Below are positions 1-7,930 of a stretch of DNA of 64,000 nt, one piece after another; positions within the stretch are counted from its first letter, which is position 1, and the number at the start of each line of letters is the position of its first letter. Origin of the DNA: DASPKT01 sp035626475. GTDB lineage: Bacteria > Pseudomonadota > Alphaproteobacteria > Azospirillales > Azospirillaceae. The notes beneath the pieces are model-generated. The model was not told where the DNA came from. It was given only the letters and a program-made list of their open reading frames with translations, and ran no database searches. The stretch is taken from NCBI GenBank assembly GCA_035626475.1, contig DASPNP010000025.1:1-64000 (forward strand). The letters are read 5' to 3'. The position numbers and the translations under genes are program-made.

Positions 1-830
1 TCGTCGCGCGGCGTGCCGGCCGGCGGCGCCAGCGCCACCTCCGGGTCGGCGGGCTGCGACGGCCGGGCGGCGAGGGGCGCCGGGGCGGTCGCGCTCTCAT
101 CCACCGTCACCTGCGGCCGCACCTGCTCGACCGCCACGTCCGGCGCCGGCTGGGTCACGGCGACCTGGGGCGCCGGCTGCTGGACCTGCACCTGCGGCGG
201 GGCCAGCTGCGCGCTCACCGCCGGACGCTCGGTGGTGACGCTGACCTGCGCCTCGGGCTGCTCGATGATGATCTCGGGCTCGGGCTGCCGGACGATGACC
301 TCCGGCTCGAACTGTCGGACGATGACCTCGGGCGGGCGCTGGCGGACGATGATCCGGGGCGCCGGCTGGTTGACGGCGATCTGCGGCGGGGGCTGCTGCA
401 CCTGGACCTGCGGCGGCGCCTGGGTCACCGCGACGGTGGGGTCGACCGGGGTCACCGCCACCCGCGGCGCCTCCTGCCGCACCCGGACGTCGGTGCTGTC
501 GGGGCCGACGGTGGAGCCGGCGAAGCCCTGGGGCTGCCCGACCCGCGAGGCGCTCTCGGCGGCGTCCGCCGCGGTCATCGGATCGGCGCCGGCGCCCAGC
601 GCGCTCTCCACCCGCTGGGCGGCGCTGCGGTAGGCGTCGGCGGCGGCCGGGTTGGCGGCGTTGTCCTGGGCGGCGCGGTCGAGCGCGGCGCGCAGCTGGC
701 GCAGCGCCGCCTCGATCTCGGTCGCAGCGTCGGCACGGGCGGGCGCGGCATCCTGGGCCCAGGCGGGGGCCGTCACGGGCGAGGAAAGGACGAGCAGCGC
801 CGCCATGGCGGTCAGCATCCTGGTACGCAT
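1..830 (-). CDS. secreted Val/Gln/Pro repeat protein, partial at left edge
   Basis: The frame is open from an ATG at 828-830 to the window edge (at least 276 residues), so the C-terminus lies outside. A GGAG box sits 9 nt before the ATG. The first 25 residues form a Sec signal peptide with a likely cleavage after AWA. An Ala-rich helical segment follows (about 30-95), then about 150 residues of a degenerate 8-12 residue repeat of the type PEVIVRQ, PQVQVQQ, PQVAVTQ. Alphaproteobacterial PRC-barrel proteins often carry such a region before the barrel, so a PRC-barrel beyond the edge is plausible but not visible. A stress-type promoter lies about 40 bp upstream (870-895). The exact function is unknown; a periplasmic or surface role is inferred from the signal peptide and repeats. 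Confidence 0.75.
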   Translation of the reverse strand, partial: MRTRMLTAMAALLVLSSPVTAPAWAQDAAPARADAATEIEAALRQLRAALDRAAQDNAANPAAADAYRSAAQRVESALGAGADPMTAADAAESASRVGQPQGFAGSTVGPDSTDVRVRQEAPRVAVTPVDPTVAVTQAPPQVQVQQPPPQIAVNQPAPRIIVRQRPPEVIVRQFEPEVIVRQPEPEIIIEQPEAQVSVTTERPAVSAQLAPPQVQVQQPAPQVAVTQPAPDVAVEQVRPQVTVDESATAPAPLAARPSQPADPEVALAPPAGTPRD

Positions 831-869
831 CGGCGATCTCCGGGAGAGGACGGGTCCGTCGCCCCCATC

Positions 870-895
870 AACCGCCGGCGCCCCGGCGTCGTTCC
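870..895 (-). promoter_or_regulatory. EcfG-type promoter candidate for the 1-830 gene
   Basis: On the minus strand GGAAC (891-895) is followed by exactly 17 nt and GGTT (870-873), about 40 bp before the ATG. The alphaproteobacterial general-stress consensus is GGAAC-N16/17-CGTT, so the -10 box differs at its first base. The same spacing recurs at many genes in this window. Confidence 0.5.
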
Positions 896-908
896 CCGCC
901 CGGGGCGC

Positions 909-1070
909 CTATCGCAGCCGCTCCGGCATCGGCGGCGGCTCGGCCGGCGGGATGGGCACCGGCATCGGCGGCTCCTCCACCGGCACGGGGTCGTCGGGGT
1001 CGACGCCCGGCCTTTCGGGGGTCGCGGGCGGGAAGGGCGGCAGCGGGCCGGCGGCGTTCAGGCTGAGCAT
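909..1070 (-). CDS. 53-residue proline/acid-rich protein
   Basis: This short frame starts at an ATG (1068-1070) preceded by GGAGAGG and ends with TAG at 909-911. The product is nearly half Pro, Glu, Asp and Val, with runs such as DPDDPVPVEEPP and MPVPIPPAEPPP, and has no signal peptide or membrane segment. It should be disordered. It lies between two stress-type promoters and shares a bidirectional promoter region with the BON gene on the other strand. The codon third positions are strongly G/C. I do not recognise the family; function unknown. Confidence 0.6.
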   Translation of the reverse strand: MLSLNAAGPLPPFPPATPERPGVDPDDPVPVEEPPMPVPIPPAEPPPMPERLR

Positions 1071-1104
1071 GGTCCTCTCCGGTTGGGGTGCATCCTTCCC
1101 GTCC

Positions 1105-1132
1105 GGAACCGTGAGGGCACCCCCTCTGTTCC
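1105..1132. promoter_or_regulatory. overlapping bidirectional EcfG-type promoters
   Basis: On the plus strand GGAAC (1105-1109), 17 nt, TGTT (1127-1130) points to the BON gene at 1184. On the minus strand GGAAC (1128-1132), 17 nt, GGTT (1107-1110) points to the 53-residue gene starting at 1070. The two elements share almost all of their bases, because the -10 of each is part of the -35 of the other. Confidence 0.55.
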
Positions 1133-1183
1133 CCTGGCACCGCCCGTCCGGCCGGCCGGGCTATCGAGCAAGAGGGAACACCG

Positions 1184-2563
1184 ATGGCTGATTACGACGA
1201 TCGCTACGAGGACGAGCGCCGCCGCTACGGCCGGCAGGACCGCTTCGCCGACCGTCCGGGCGAGCGCTACGGCGACCGCTCCGAGCAGGGCTACAACCGC
1301 GACTATGGCGGCTCCAACGCCGGGCGCGACTACCGCGACCAGGAGAGCGGCGCCGCGCGGGGCGGCAGCTACGGCGAGTACACCGGCGGCTACGGCGGTG
1401 GCTACGGCCGGAGCTACGGGACGAACCAGGGTGGCGGCTACCAGGGCCAGGGGGGTGGCGGTCATCAGGGCGGCCAGCGCAATCCCGGCGCCGGCTTCCA
1501 CGGCGGCACCAACTACGGCGGCGCCGGCTTCGGCGACCACCGGCAGCAGGGCGAGTACCGCCAGGGCCGCGGCCGCGACTACAGCCACGACATGCGGCAC
1601 GACATGGAGCGCTACGCCCGCGGCGGCTACGAGGCGGACCAGGGCTACAATCCCGACGCCCTGTTCGACGACCGCGGCCGCGACTACGGCAATGAGGGGC
1701 TGTTCGAGCCGGGCCGCATGGGCGGCATGTACGGCAGCAGCTACGGCCGCACCTTCGGCGGCTACACCGGCCGCGCCGACATCGAGCGCGGCCGCCAGGG
1801 CGGCGGCGACTACGGCCACCGCGACCAGGGCCGGCACGAGTACGGCCGCATGGGCGAGGCGCGGCGCGTGAGCACCTACGACCGCGGCTCCTCCTACGGC
1901 GGCTCCTCGCACGGCGACGAGGACCGCGGCTTCTTCGCCCGGGCCGGTGACGAGATCGCCTCCTGGTTCGGCGCCGACGGGGCCGAGCGCCGCCGCGAGA
2001 TGGACGCCCGCCAGGGCGACCAGGGCGCGCAGCACCATGTCGGCCGCGGCCCGAAGAACTATACCCGCTCCGACGACCGCATCCGCGACGACATCAACGA
2101 CCGGCTGACCGACGATCCGCATGTCGACGCCTCCGAGATCGACGTGACGGTCAGCGGCGGCGAGGTGACGCTGACCGGCACCGTCGACAGCCGCTTCACC
2201 AAGCGCCACGCCGAGGACATCGCCGAGAACGTCTCGGGCGTGCGGCACGTGCAGAACAACCTGCGGGTCCGGCAGTCCGGCCAGTACGGCTCCAGCTCCG
2301 GCTACGGCCAGAACACCGGCGAGTCGGTCGGCGGCAGCCTGGCCAGCACGCTGCAGAGCGCCAACACCGGCTCGCTGCCGGGCAGCACCACCGGCGGCGC
2401 GCTGAACAATGCCGGCGGCGGCGTGGGCGGCACGGCCGGGGCGGCCTCCTCGGGCCGCGCCGGGACCATGACCGGCACCACCGCCTCGACCGGCGGCGCG
2501 GGCTCGGGCCTGGGCGGCGGCACCGTCGGCACCGGCGTCAGCGATCCGGACAAGAACCGCTGA
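1184..2563 (+). CDS. BON-domain protein with long Gly/Tyr/Arg-rich disordered N-terminus
   Basis: The protein has 459 residues. Residues 1-290 are low-complexity and rich in Gly, Tyr, Arg and Asp (GGYGGGYGRSYG-type runs), with a patch resembling the SWFG segment of SWFGD-type proteins near 250-265. A single BON domain lies at about 295-365, with the usual pattern of an acidic helix, VTVSGGEVTLTGTV, then a helix ending in VSGVRHVQNNL. A Ser/Gly/Thr-rich tail follows. BON domains bind phospholipid or surface ligands and are common in osmotic/stress proteins such as OsmY. There is no Sec signal, so a cytoplasmic or unconventional location is likely. An EcfG-type promoter lies about 55 bp upstream and a strong terminator follows. 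The Gly/Tyr/Arg region is the kind that can phase-separate, which is inference only. Confidence 0.85.
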   Translation: MADYDDRYEDERRRYGRQDRFADRPGERYGDRSEQGYNRDYGGSNAGRDYRDQESGAARGGSYGEYTGGYGGGYGRSYGTNQGGGYQGQGGGGHQGGQRNPGAGFHGGTNYGGAGFGDHRQQGEYRQGRGRDYSHDMRHDMERYARGGYEADQGYNPDALFDDRGRDYGNEGLFEPGRMGGMYGSSYGRTFGGYTGRADIERGRQGGGDYGHRDQGRHEYGRMGEARRVSTYDRGSSYGGSSHGDEDRGFFARAGDEIASWFGADGAERRREMDARQGDQGAQHHVGRGPKNYTRSDDRIRDDINDRLTDDPHVDASEIDVTVSGGEVTLTGTVDSRFTKRHAEDIAENVSGVRHVQNNLRVRQSGQYGSSSGYGQNTGESVGGSLASTLQSANTGSLPGSTTGGALNNAGGGVGGTAGAASSGRAGTMTGTTASTGGAGSGLGGGTVGTGVSDPDKNR

Positions 2564-2588
2564 TCCGGCAGGACCGGCGGCAGGGGAA

Positions 2589-2615
2589 GGGGCGTCCCGC
2601 GGGGCGCCCCTTTTT
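2589..2615 (+). terminator. Rho-independent terminator of the BON gene
   Basis: A 10-bp GC stem (GGGGCGTCCC with GGGGCGCCCC, one T-G pair) is followed by five T residues, 25 bp after the stop codon. Confidence 0.85.
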
Positions 2616-2711
2616 CGTTCCGGAGCCGTGACAATCGCTCGCCGCTAACCAAGCGTTAGGACGGCCGGTGTGCCATGGGAGGCGTCCCGTCTCCCCAGCC
2701 CGCGAAGCACC

Positions 2712-3275
2712 ATGGCCTCTCCCGCGCCGCACCTCCCCGACGCCTACGTCTCCTTCATCCGGCCGGTCACCATGGACACGGTCGCCGGATTGCTGGAGGC
2801 CTGCCAGACCCTGATGTCGGAAGGCGCCAAGCGCATCCACCTGGCGATCGGCAGCGGCGGCGGCAACATCATCGCCGGCCTGTCCGCCTACAACCAGCTG
2901 CGGGCGCTGAAGGTGGAGTGGACCACCTACAACATCGGCAGCGTCGACAGCGTCGCCATCCTGCCGTTCCTGCTGGGCGACCGGCGCCATGCCGACGACT
3001 GGACCAGCTTCCTGTTCCACGGCGTGTCCTGGACCTTCGGCAACAGCGGCGAAACCTCCTCCAGCCAGGTCATGGACGCGATGGCCTGCGTCGGGACCTA
3101 CGAGGAGGCGCTGAGCGGCATCACCGCCGCCCGCACCGGCCTGGAGGCGTCCCGCGTCCGCGAGCTCAGGGCGCGCTCCACCGTCGTGGGGTCGGAGGAG
3201 GCGGTGCGGATGGGTCTGGCGACGTCGATCGCTCCCTTCGCCATTCCGCAGGGCGCGCGCTGGTGGCAGGTCTGA
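2712..3275 (+). CDS. ClpP-like serine peptidase-fold protein
   Basis: This is a 187-residue protein of the ClpP/crotonase fold. Recognisable parts are a GSGGGN turn near 54-59 (the ClpP oxyanion loop region), a segment with Ser77 and Ser80 (GSVDSVAI) where ClpP has its nucleophile, and FLFHGV with His103 where ClpP has its catalytic His. It is slightly shorter than ClpP (about 195) and lacks the classical nucleophile motif wording, so activity is uncertain. The upstream ATG at 2670 would add 14 residues unrelated to the fold; I chose 2712, though neither start has a strong Shine-Dalgarno. The neighbours are the BON gene behind its terminator and, 214 bp downstream, the nucleotidyltransferase operon. 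No ClpX/ClpA partner is nearby. Confidence 0.7.
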   Translation: MASPAPHLPDAYVSFIRPVTMDTVAGLLEACQTLMSEGAKRIHLAIGSGGGNIIAGLSAYNQLRALKVEWTTYNIGSVDSVAILPFLLGDRRHADDWTSFLFHGVSWTFGNSGETSSSQVMDAMACVGTYEEALSGITAARTGLEASRVRELRARSTVVGSEEAVRMGLATSIAPFAIPQGARWWQV

Positions 3276-3430
3276 GGCGCTGCCGCGGCCGGCAATCCGC
3301 CGCCTCCAGATGGTTGGCGGGCAGCCGCCCGTTCTCCGTCCCCTGGACCGCCATCATAATCCTCCCGCGCCGCCGGATTCCCTGAACGCCCGCCATGTCC
3401 CGCCGTTCCCGCCTTCCCGTCGAGGAGGCG

Positions 3431-3456
3431 GGAACAGGGGGCGCGCATAGCCTGTT
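3431..3456 (+). promoter_or_regulatory. EcfG-type promoter candidate for the nucleotidyltransferase operon
   Basis: GGAAC (3431-3435), 17 nt, TGTT (3453-3456), 34 bp before the GTG start and just ahead of its AGGAG box. Confidence 0.55.
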
Positions 3457-3489
3457 GCCATCTCGTCCCATCGCAGCAGGAGACGCGCC

Positions 3490-4395
3490 GTGGCCGAGCG
3501 GCCCTTCGATTCCCATAGCCCCGTCTCCCCGCACCCCATCTCCCAGCAGCAGGGCCAAGTGCAGGGACAGCCCGGCGGCGACATGCCGGCCGTCGCCGGT
3601 TCCGGCAGCTACGAGACCCTGGCCGGTTCGCCGCCGCCGATCAGCGGCCTGGCGCCGCCCGACGCCGACCATTTCTACCAGGAGAGCCTGCAGATCCTGA
3701 CGGAGAGCGGCATTCCCTTCCTGGTCGCCGGCACCTTCGCGGTGAACTGCTACACCGGCATCAACCGCCCGACCAAGGACATCGACATCTTCTGCAAGCC
3801 GGGCGACTTCCCGCGCATCCTGCTGCACTTCAAGGAGCGCGGCTTTGAGACCACGATCAAGGACGAGCGCTGGCTCGCCAAGGTCAAGCGCGGCAAATGC
3901 TTCTTCGACGTGATCTTCGGCTCGGCGGCGGCGGTCGTCACCATCACCGACGCCTGGTTCCAGGAGACCCACCCGGCCGAGTTCTACGGCGTGCGCGTGA
4001 ACCTGACGCCGCCGACCGAGATGATCTGGTCCAAGGCCCTGCTGCAGCTGCGCCACCGCTACGACGGCGCCGACATCGCCCACCTGATCCTGCGCCAGAG
4101 CGACCGCATCGATTGGCGCCGGCTGCTGCAGCACATGGAGCAGTACTGGGAGGTGCTGCTGATCCATGTGCTGAACTTCCGCTTCATCTACCCGGCCGAG
4201 CGCGACCGCATCCCGCGCTGGCTGATGGAGGAACTGCTGGACCGGGCGAAGGTGCAGCTCGACCTGCCGACGCCCAAGATCAAGGTCTGCCGCGGCCGCC
4301 TGTTCGCACCGGAGGACTACCGCGTGGATGTGGGCGAGTGGGGCTTCGCCGACGTGGTCGGCCTGCCAGCGCAGAACACCGACGACGAGGATTGA
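3490..4395 (+). CDS. nucleotidyltransferase-fold protein
   Basis: The protein has 301 residues and starts at GTG with an AGGAG box 8 nt upstream. Residues 1-60 are Pro/Gln/Gly-rich and probably disordered. The core shows the polymerase-beta-like nucleotidyltransferase pattern: VAGTFAVNCYTG (about 77-88), RPTKDIDIF with the metal-binding Asp97/Asp99, and a third acidic position in FFDVIFG (about 138). The C-terminal half is alpha-helical with many Trp and Arg. It resembles stand-alone DUF6036/AbiEii-like nucleotidyltransferases, whose substrates are usually unknown. The next gene, a metallophosphoesterase, starts 4 nt after the stop, so the two are surely one transcript. Transfer of a nucleotide followed by hydrolysis is a natural but unproven idea. 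Confidence 0.75.
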   Translation: MAERPFDSHSPVSPHPISQQQGQVQGQPGGDMPAVAGSGSYETLAGSPPPISGLAPPDADHFYQESLQILTESGIPFLVAGTFAVNCYTGINRPTKDIDIFCKPGDFPRILLHFKERGFETTIKDERWLAKVKRGKCFFDVIFGSAAAVVTITDAWFQETHPAEFYGVRVNLTPPTEMIWSKALLQLRHRYDGADIAHLILRQSDRIDWRRLLQHMEQYWEVLLIHVLNFRFIYPAERDRIPRWLMEELLDRAKVQLDLPTPKIKVCRGRLFAPEDYRVDVGEWGFADVVGLPAQNTDDED

Positions 4396-4399
4396 CCGC

Positions 4400-5140
4400 A
4401 TGGACGGACAAGAGGGGCAGTCGCCTCGGCGCAAGCTGCGGGTGGCCGCGATCGGCGACGTGCACGCCTCGCCCAATGCCAAGGGGCGCTGGCGCGAGAC
4501 CTTCCTGGAGATTTCGCAGGCGGCGGACGTGCTCTGCCTCTGCGGCGACCTGACCAACCACGGCAACGTCCCGGAGGCCGAGGCGCTGGCCGAGGATCTG
4601 CGCGGCTGCCCGCTGCCGGTCCTGGCCGTGCTGGGCAACCACGACCATCATTGCGGCACGCCCGAGGAGGTGGAGCGGGTGATGCGCGACGTCGGCGTGA
4701 AGTTCCTGGAGGACGAGGTCCACACCATCCAGGGCGTGGGCTTCGCCGGGGTGAAGGGGTTCGGCGGCGGCTTCGATGGCCGCATGCTGGACGCCTTCGG
4801 CGAGAAGGCGGTGAAGTCCTTCGTCCAGGAGGCCGTGGACGAGGCGCTGAAGCTGGAGCACGCGCTGAAGCAGCTGGAGACCGACCGCACGGTCGTCGTC
4901 CTGCACTACGCGCCCATCGTCGAAACGGTCGTCGGCGAGCCCGACGCCATCCTGCCCTTCCTCGGCTCCTCGCGCCTGGCGGAGACGATCGACCGGTTCG
5001 ACGGCATCCAGGCCATCTTCCACGGCCACGCCCACCACGGCACCTATGAGGGCCGCACCCGCGCCGGCAAGCCCGTCTACAACGTCGCGGCGCCGCTGAC
5101 GAAGCCGACCGGCAAGCCCTACGCGCTGATCGAGGTCTGA
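4400..5140 (+). CDS. calcineurin-like metallophosphoesterase
   Basis: The 246-residue protein contains all five metal-binding blocks of the family: GDVHA (about 16-20), LCGDLTNHG (about 47-55), LGNHDHH (about 78-84), VVLHYAPI (about 171-178) and FHGHAHHG (about 207-214). The ATG at 4400 directly follows the stop of the nucleotidyltransferase gene; the in-frame extension to 4328 would overlap it by 70 bp and encodes no conserved residues. There is no signal peptide, so it acts in the cytoplasm. The substrate could be a cyclic nucleotide, a nucleotidylated product of the partner enzyme, or a phospho-compound. Its last 22 bp overlap the converging response-regulator gene. Confidence 0.85.
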   Translation: MDGQEGQSPRRKLRVAAIGDVHASPNAKGRWRETFLEISQAADVLCLCGDLTNHGNVPEAEALAEDLRGCPLPVLAVLGNHDHHCGTPEEVERVMRDVGVKFLEDEVHTIQGVGFAGVKGFGGGFDGRMLDAFGEKAVKSFVQEAVDEALKLEHALKQLETDRTVVVLHYAPIVETVVGEPDAILPFLGSSRLAETIDRFDGIQAIFHGHAHHGTYEGRTRAGKPVYNVAAPLTKPTGKPYALIEV

Positions 5141-5517
5141 TCCGCGAGCACCTTCCCCGAGCGCGCCAGCAGCGACGCCAACGTCTCGTTCAGGACCTGC
5201 GGCACCGCCGGCTTGTCCAGCACCGCGATCGGCGGGTCGCTGGACCGGCAGACCGCCTCGGCGTCGGGCGCGTAGCCGGTGAGGATCAGGATGGGCAGGT
5301 CGCGGCTGCGGTCCCGCAGGTACCGGACCAGATCCTTGCCGTCCATGCGGGGCATCCTGAAGTCCGTGACCACGGCATCCGCGGGATCCATGTCGAAGCT
5401 GCGGATCGCGTCCATCACCGTGAAGGCGATGGTGACCCTGTGCCCCAGGCTTTCCAGGTGCGACTTCACGCCAAGCGCGCAGAGCACCTCGTCATCGACC
5501 ACCAGTACATGGGCCAT
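5119..5517 (-). CDS. single-domain response regulator
   Basis: The protein is a 132-residue receiver domain with no output domain. The acidic pair is Asp8-Asp9 (LVVDDE), the phosphoacceptor Asp52 sits in TDFRMPRMDG, the Thr switch is in ILTGYAP and the Lys in VLDKPA. Proteins of this kind relay phosphate or act by protein contact. It is divergent from the HWE kinase at 5818 across a 300-bp spacer, and that kinase is the obvious candidate partner, although HWE kinases often pair with regulators elsewhere. Confidence 0.88.
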   Translation of the reverse strand: MAHVLVVDDEVLCALGVKSHLESLGHRVTIAFTVMDAIRSFDMDPADAVVTDFRMPRMDGKDLVRYLRDRSRDLPILILTGYAPDAEAVCRSSDPPIAVLDKPAVPQVLNETLASLLARSGKVLADQTSISA

Positions 5518-5817
5518 CCGGCCCTCCTTTCCGCCGGCATGCCTCCATAGGGGAAATCCGGCCTTTGCATGATCGCAAGATCACGGCTGCCAGAAAATCA
5601 GACAAAAGCTGCGTAATCTTCTATCAAACAGCTGAAACGCCCGGGCTTTCGGGGTAGTTACACTCCAGATTACCTCCTCTAAGCTGTTATCCGCGCCCGG
5701 TCGATCTAACTACAATGGCCAGTGAGACACCTTCACCTAGGCGGAAAGGCTGATGGATGCCGGCCCTTCGGAAGGCGGACTCTGGATGCGGTGCATCGGG
5801 CGGTCAGGAGGGCGTGG
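5518..5817. promoter_or_regulatory. AT-richer divergent intergenic region with TGATC dyad
   Basis: About 300 bp between the response regulator and the HWE kinase, clearly lower in GC than the flanks around 5590-5700. A small perfect dyad (TGATC, GCAA, GATCA) lies at 5570-5583, close to the regulator's start. Both promoters should be here, but I cannot assign -10/-35 boxes with confidence. Confidence 0.35.
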
Positions 5818-7875
5818 GTGGAGCAGGAACGGACAGGGAGCGGCGGCGCCACGCCGGCGGCACCGGTACGGTCGGTCGTCCGGCTGGGCATCGCGGCCGC
5901 CGTCGTCACGTTCCTGCTGTTCGCGCTGCTGGCCTGGGTCGAGCGCATCCGCGTCTATGAGGATGCCCGCCGCGACGCGCGCGCGGTCGTCCGCCAGCTG
6001 GCCGAGCATGCGGACAAGGTGCTGGGCATCCACGCGCTGACCCTGTCGAACGTCCAGTGGAACCTCGCCGCGCTGGGCTGGGACCGGATGGAGCGCACGT
6101 CGGTCGTGCATGACTGGCTGCTGTCGCTGGCCGAGAAGGCGCCGGAGGTGCAAAGCTACTGGCTGGTGGACGCCGGGGGCAGGGTGCGCGTCAGCAGCTT
6201 CGCCTGGCCCACGCCCGTGCTGAATGTCGGCGACCGCGACTATTTCAAGGCGCACCAGGCGGAACCGCCCGAGGCCCACGCGCCCGGAGGCGGTTCCGTG
6301 TTCGTCGGCCAGCCGCTGGTCGGGCGGCTGCGGCCCGACATCTTCTTCACCCTGAGCCGGCGCCTGCACACGCCCGACGGCGGCTTCGCCGGCGTGGCCC
6401 AGGTATCGCTGCTGCCCGGCTATTTCCAGGCCTTCTACCGCAAGGTCGTCGGCGAGTCGCAGAACGCCGTGCTGCTGGCGCGCGACGACGGGACCGTGCT
6501 GGCCCGCATCCCGGAGCCGGGCGCCGGCCCGAACCTGGGCAAGGTGTCGTCCCTGCTCGATCCGCTGCGCGGCGGCGCCGGACCCGGCGGCGACGATCCC
6601 TTCATCGCCCCGTCGCCGGTGGACGGGGTCGAGCGCCTCTATGCCCGCCTCAGGCTCGAGGGGCTGCCGATCCAGCTCATCTACGGCATCGACACCGCCC
6701 GGCTGGAGGCGGAATGGTACCGGCGCATGCGCGCGCTGGCGGCGCTGGCGCTGGGCGGGCTGGGGCTGCTGCTGCCCTTCATCGGCCTCGCCTTCCGCAA
6801 CGCCCGGGCCGCCGAGTCGCTGAACGACGCGCTGGAGCGGCGCATCGAGGAGCGCACCTCGCATCTCGCCAAGGCCATGGCCGACCTGCGCGAGAGCGAG
6901 CTGCGGCTGACCCTGGCCGGCGCCGCCGCCGGCATCGGCGTGTGGGACTGGGAGCTGGACAGCCGCGTCGTCCACTGGTCCGAGACCTACCGCCGCATCT
7001 GGGGCATTCCGGAGTCGGAGCCGGCGAGCTATGACGGTTTCATCTCCCGCGTCCATCCCGACGACCAGGAGGAAGTCCGCCGCGCCGTGGCCGCCAGCAT
7101 GGCCGGATCGGGGCCGCTCGACCTCGAGTTCCGCATCGTCAGGCCGGACGGGTCCGTGCGCTGGCTCACCTGCCGCGGCGACGCGGTGCGCGACGCGGGC
7201 GGCCGCATCATCCGGCTGACCGGCATCTGCCGCGACGTCAGCGAGCGGCGCGAGGCGGCGTCGCAGCAGCGCCTGCTCATGCGCGAGGTGGATCACCGCG
7301 CCAAGAACGCGCTCTCCGTGGCGCTCGCCATCGTGCGGCTCAGCTCGGCTCCGACCGTCGAGGCGCTGATGGCGGCGATCGAGGGGCGGATCGCCGCGCT
7401 GGCCCGCGCCCACGGTCTGCTCGCCAAGGCCGCCTGGAAGGGAACCGACCTCCAGCTGCTGCTGGAGCAGGAGCTGGCGCCCTTCGCCCCGCCGGACCGG
7501 CTGGCGCTGGAGGGGCCGCCGGTGCAGCTGGACCCCGACACGGTCCAGCCGCTGGGCCTGGCCCTGCACGAGCTCGGCACCAACGCCGCCAAGCATGGCG
7601 GCCTGTCCACGCCGGACGGCCGCGTCGCCATCCGCTGGGAGCGGCACGCAACGGGCGCGCTGCGGCTGGAATGGCGGGAGAGCGGCGGGCCGCGCCTCGC
7701 CGGACCGCCTGCCGCCACCGGCTTCGGCTCGACCCTGCTGTCCAGCGTCGTCGGCCACCAGCTGGGCGGCACGGTGGGGCTCGACTGGCGACCGGAGGGC
7801 CTGGTCTGCACCATCGAGCTGCTGCCGCCGGACGGGCCGGAAGCGGCCCAGCCGGCCAGCGCGGCGGCACGGTAG
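5818..7875 (+). CDS. HWE-family sensor histidine kinase with PDC and PAS domains
   Basis: I take the GTG at 5818 because an AGGAGG box lies 6 nt before it; an upstream GTG at 5722 would add 32 residues. The 685-residue product has a transmembrane helix (about 22-42), an extracytoplasmic PDC/Cache-like region (about 45-290, with KAPEVQSYWLVDAGG and VGDRDYF), a second transmembrane helix (about 305-325), a short coil, one PAS domain (about 360-475, IGVWDWEL to GICRDVS) and an HWE kinase core. His493 is in REVDHRAKNAL, the N-box is LHELGTNAAKHG (about 583) and the diagnostic Trp-x-Glu is LEWRES. It should sense a small periplasmic ligand. HWE kinases often feed the PhyR/EcfG general-stress pathway, which fits the stress-type promoters here but is not proof. 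Confidence 0.88.
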   Translation: MEQERTGSGGATPAAPVRSVVRLGIAAAVVTFLLFALLAWVERIRVYEDARRDARAVVRQLAEHADKVLGIHALTLSNVQWNLAALGWDRMERTSVVHDWLLSLAEKAPEVQSYWLVDAGGRVRVSSFAWPTPVLNVGDRDYFKAHQAEPPEAHAPGGGSVFVGQPLVGRLRPDIFFTLSRRLHTPDGGFAGVAQVSLLPGYFQAFYRKVVGESQNAVLLARDDGTVLARIPEPGAGPNLGKVSSLLDPLRGGAGPGGDDPFIAPSPVDGVERLYARLRLEGLPIQLIYGIDTARLEAEWYRRMRALAALALGGLGLLLPFIGLAFRNARAAESLNDALERRIEERTSHLAKAMADLRESELRLTLAGAAAGIGVWDWELDSRVVHWSETYRRIWGIPESEPASYDGFISRVHPDDQEEVRRAVAASMAGSGPLDLEFRIVRPDGSVRWLTCRGDAVRDAGGRIIRLTGICRDVSERREAASQQRLLMREVDHRAKNALSVALAIVRLSSAPTVEALMAAIEGRIAALARAHGLLAKAAWKGTDLQLLLEQELAPFAPPDRLALEGPPVQLDPDTVQPLGLALHELGTNAAKHGGLSTPDGRVAIRWERHATGALRLEWRESGGPRLAGPPAATGFGSTLLSSVVGHQLGGTVGLDWRPEGLVCTIELLPPDGPEAAQPASAAAR

Positions 7876-7930
7876 GAGGCGGGAAGGCCCGCGATCACCT
7901 GGGCTTTACAGGAACGGGAGAGGCTGGGAT

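Noticed and set aside
13..633. Plus-strand 206-codon Thr/Cys/Ser-rich repeat frame
   Set aside because: It is the antisense of the secreted Val/Gln repeat gene, which has a signal peptide and RBS.
1058..2248. Minus-strand 396-codon frame opposite the BON gene
   Set aside because: Its Ala/Val-rich composition is that of an antisense frame in GC-rich DNA; the plus frame has a BON domain, promoter and terminator.
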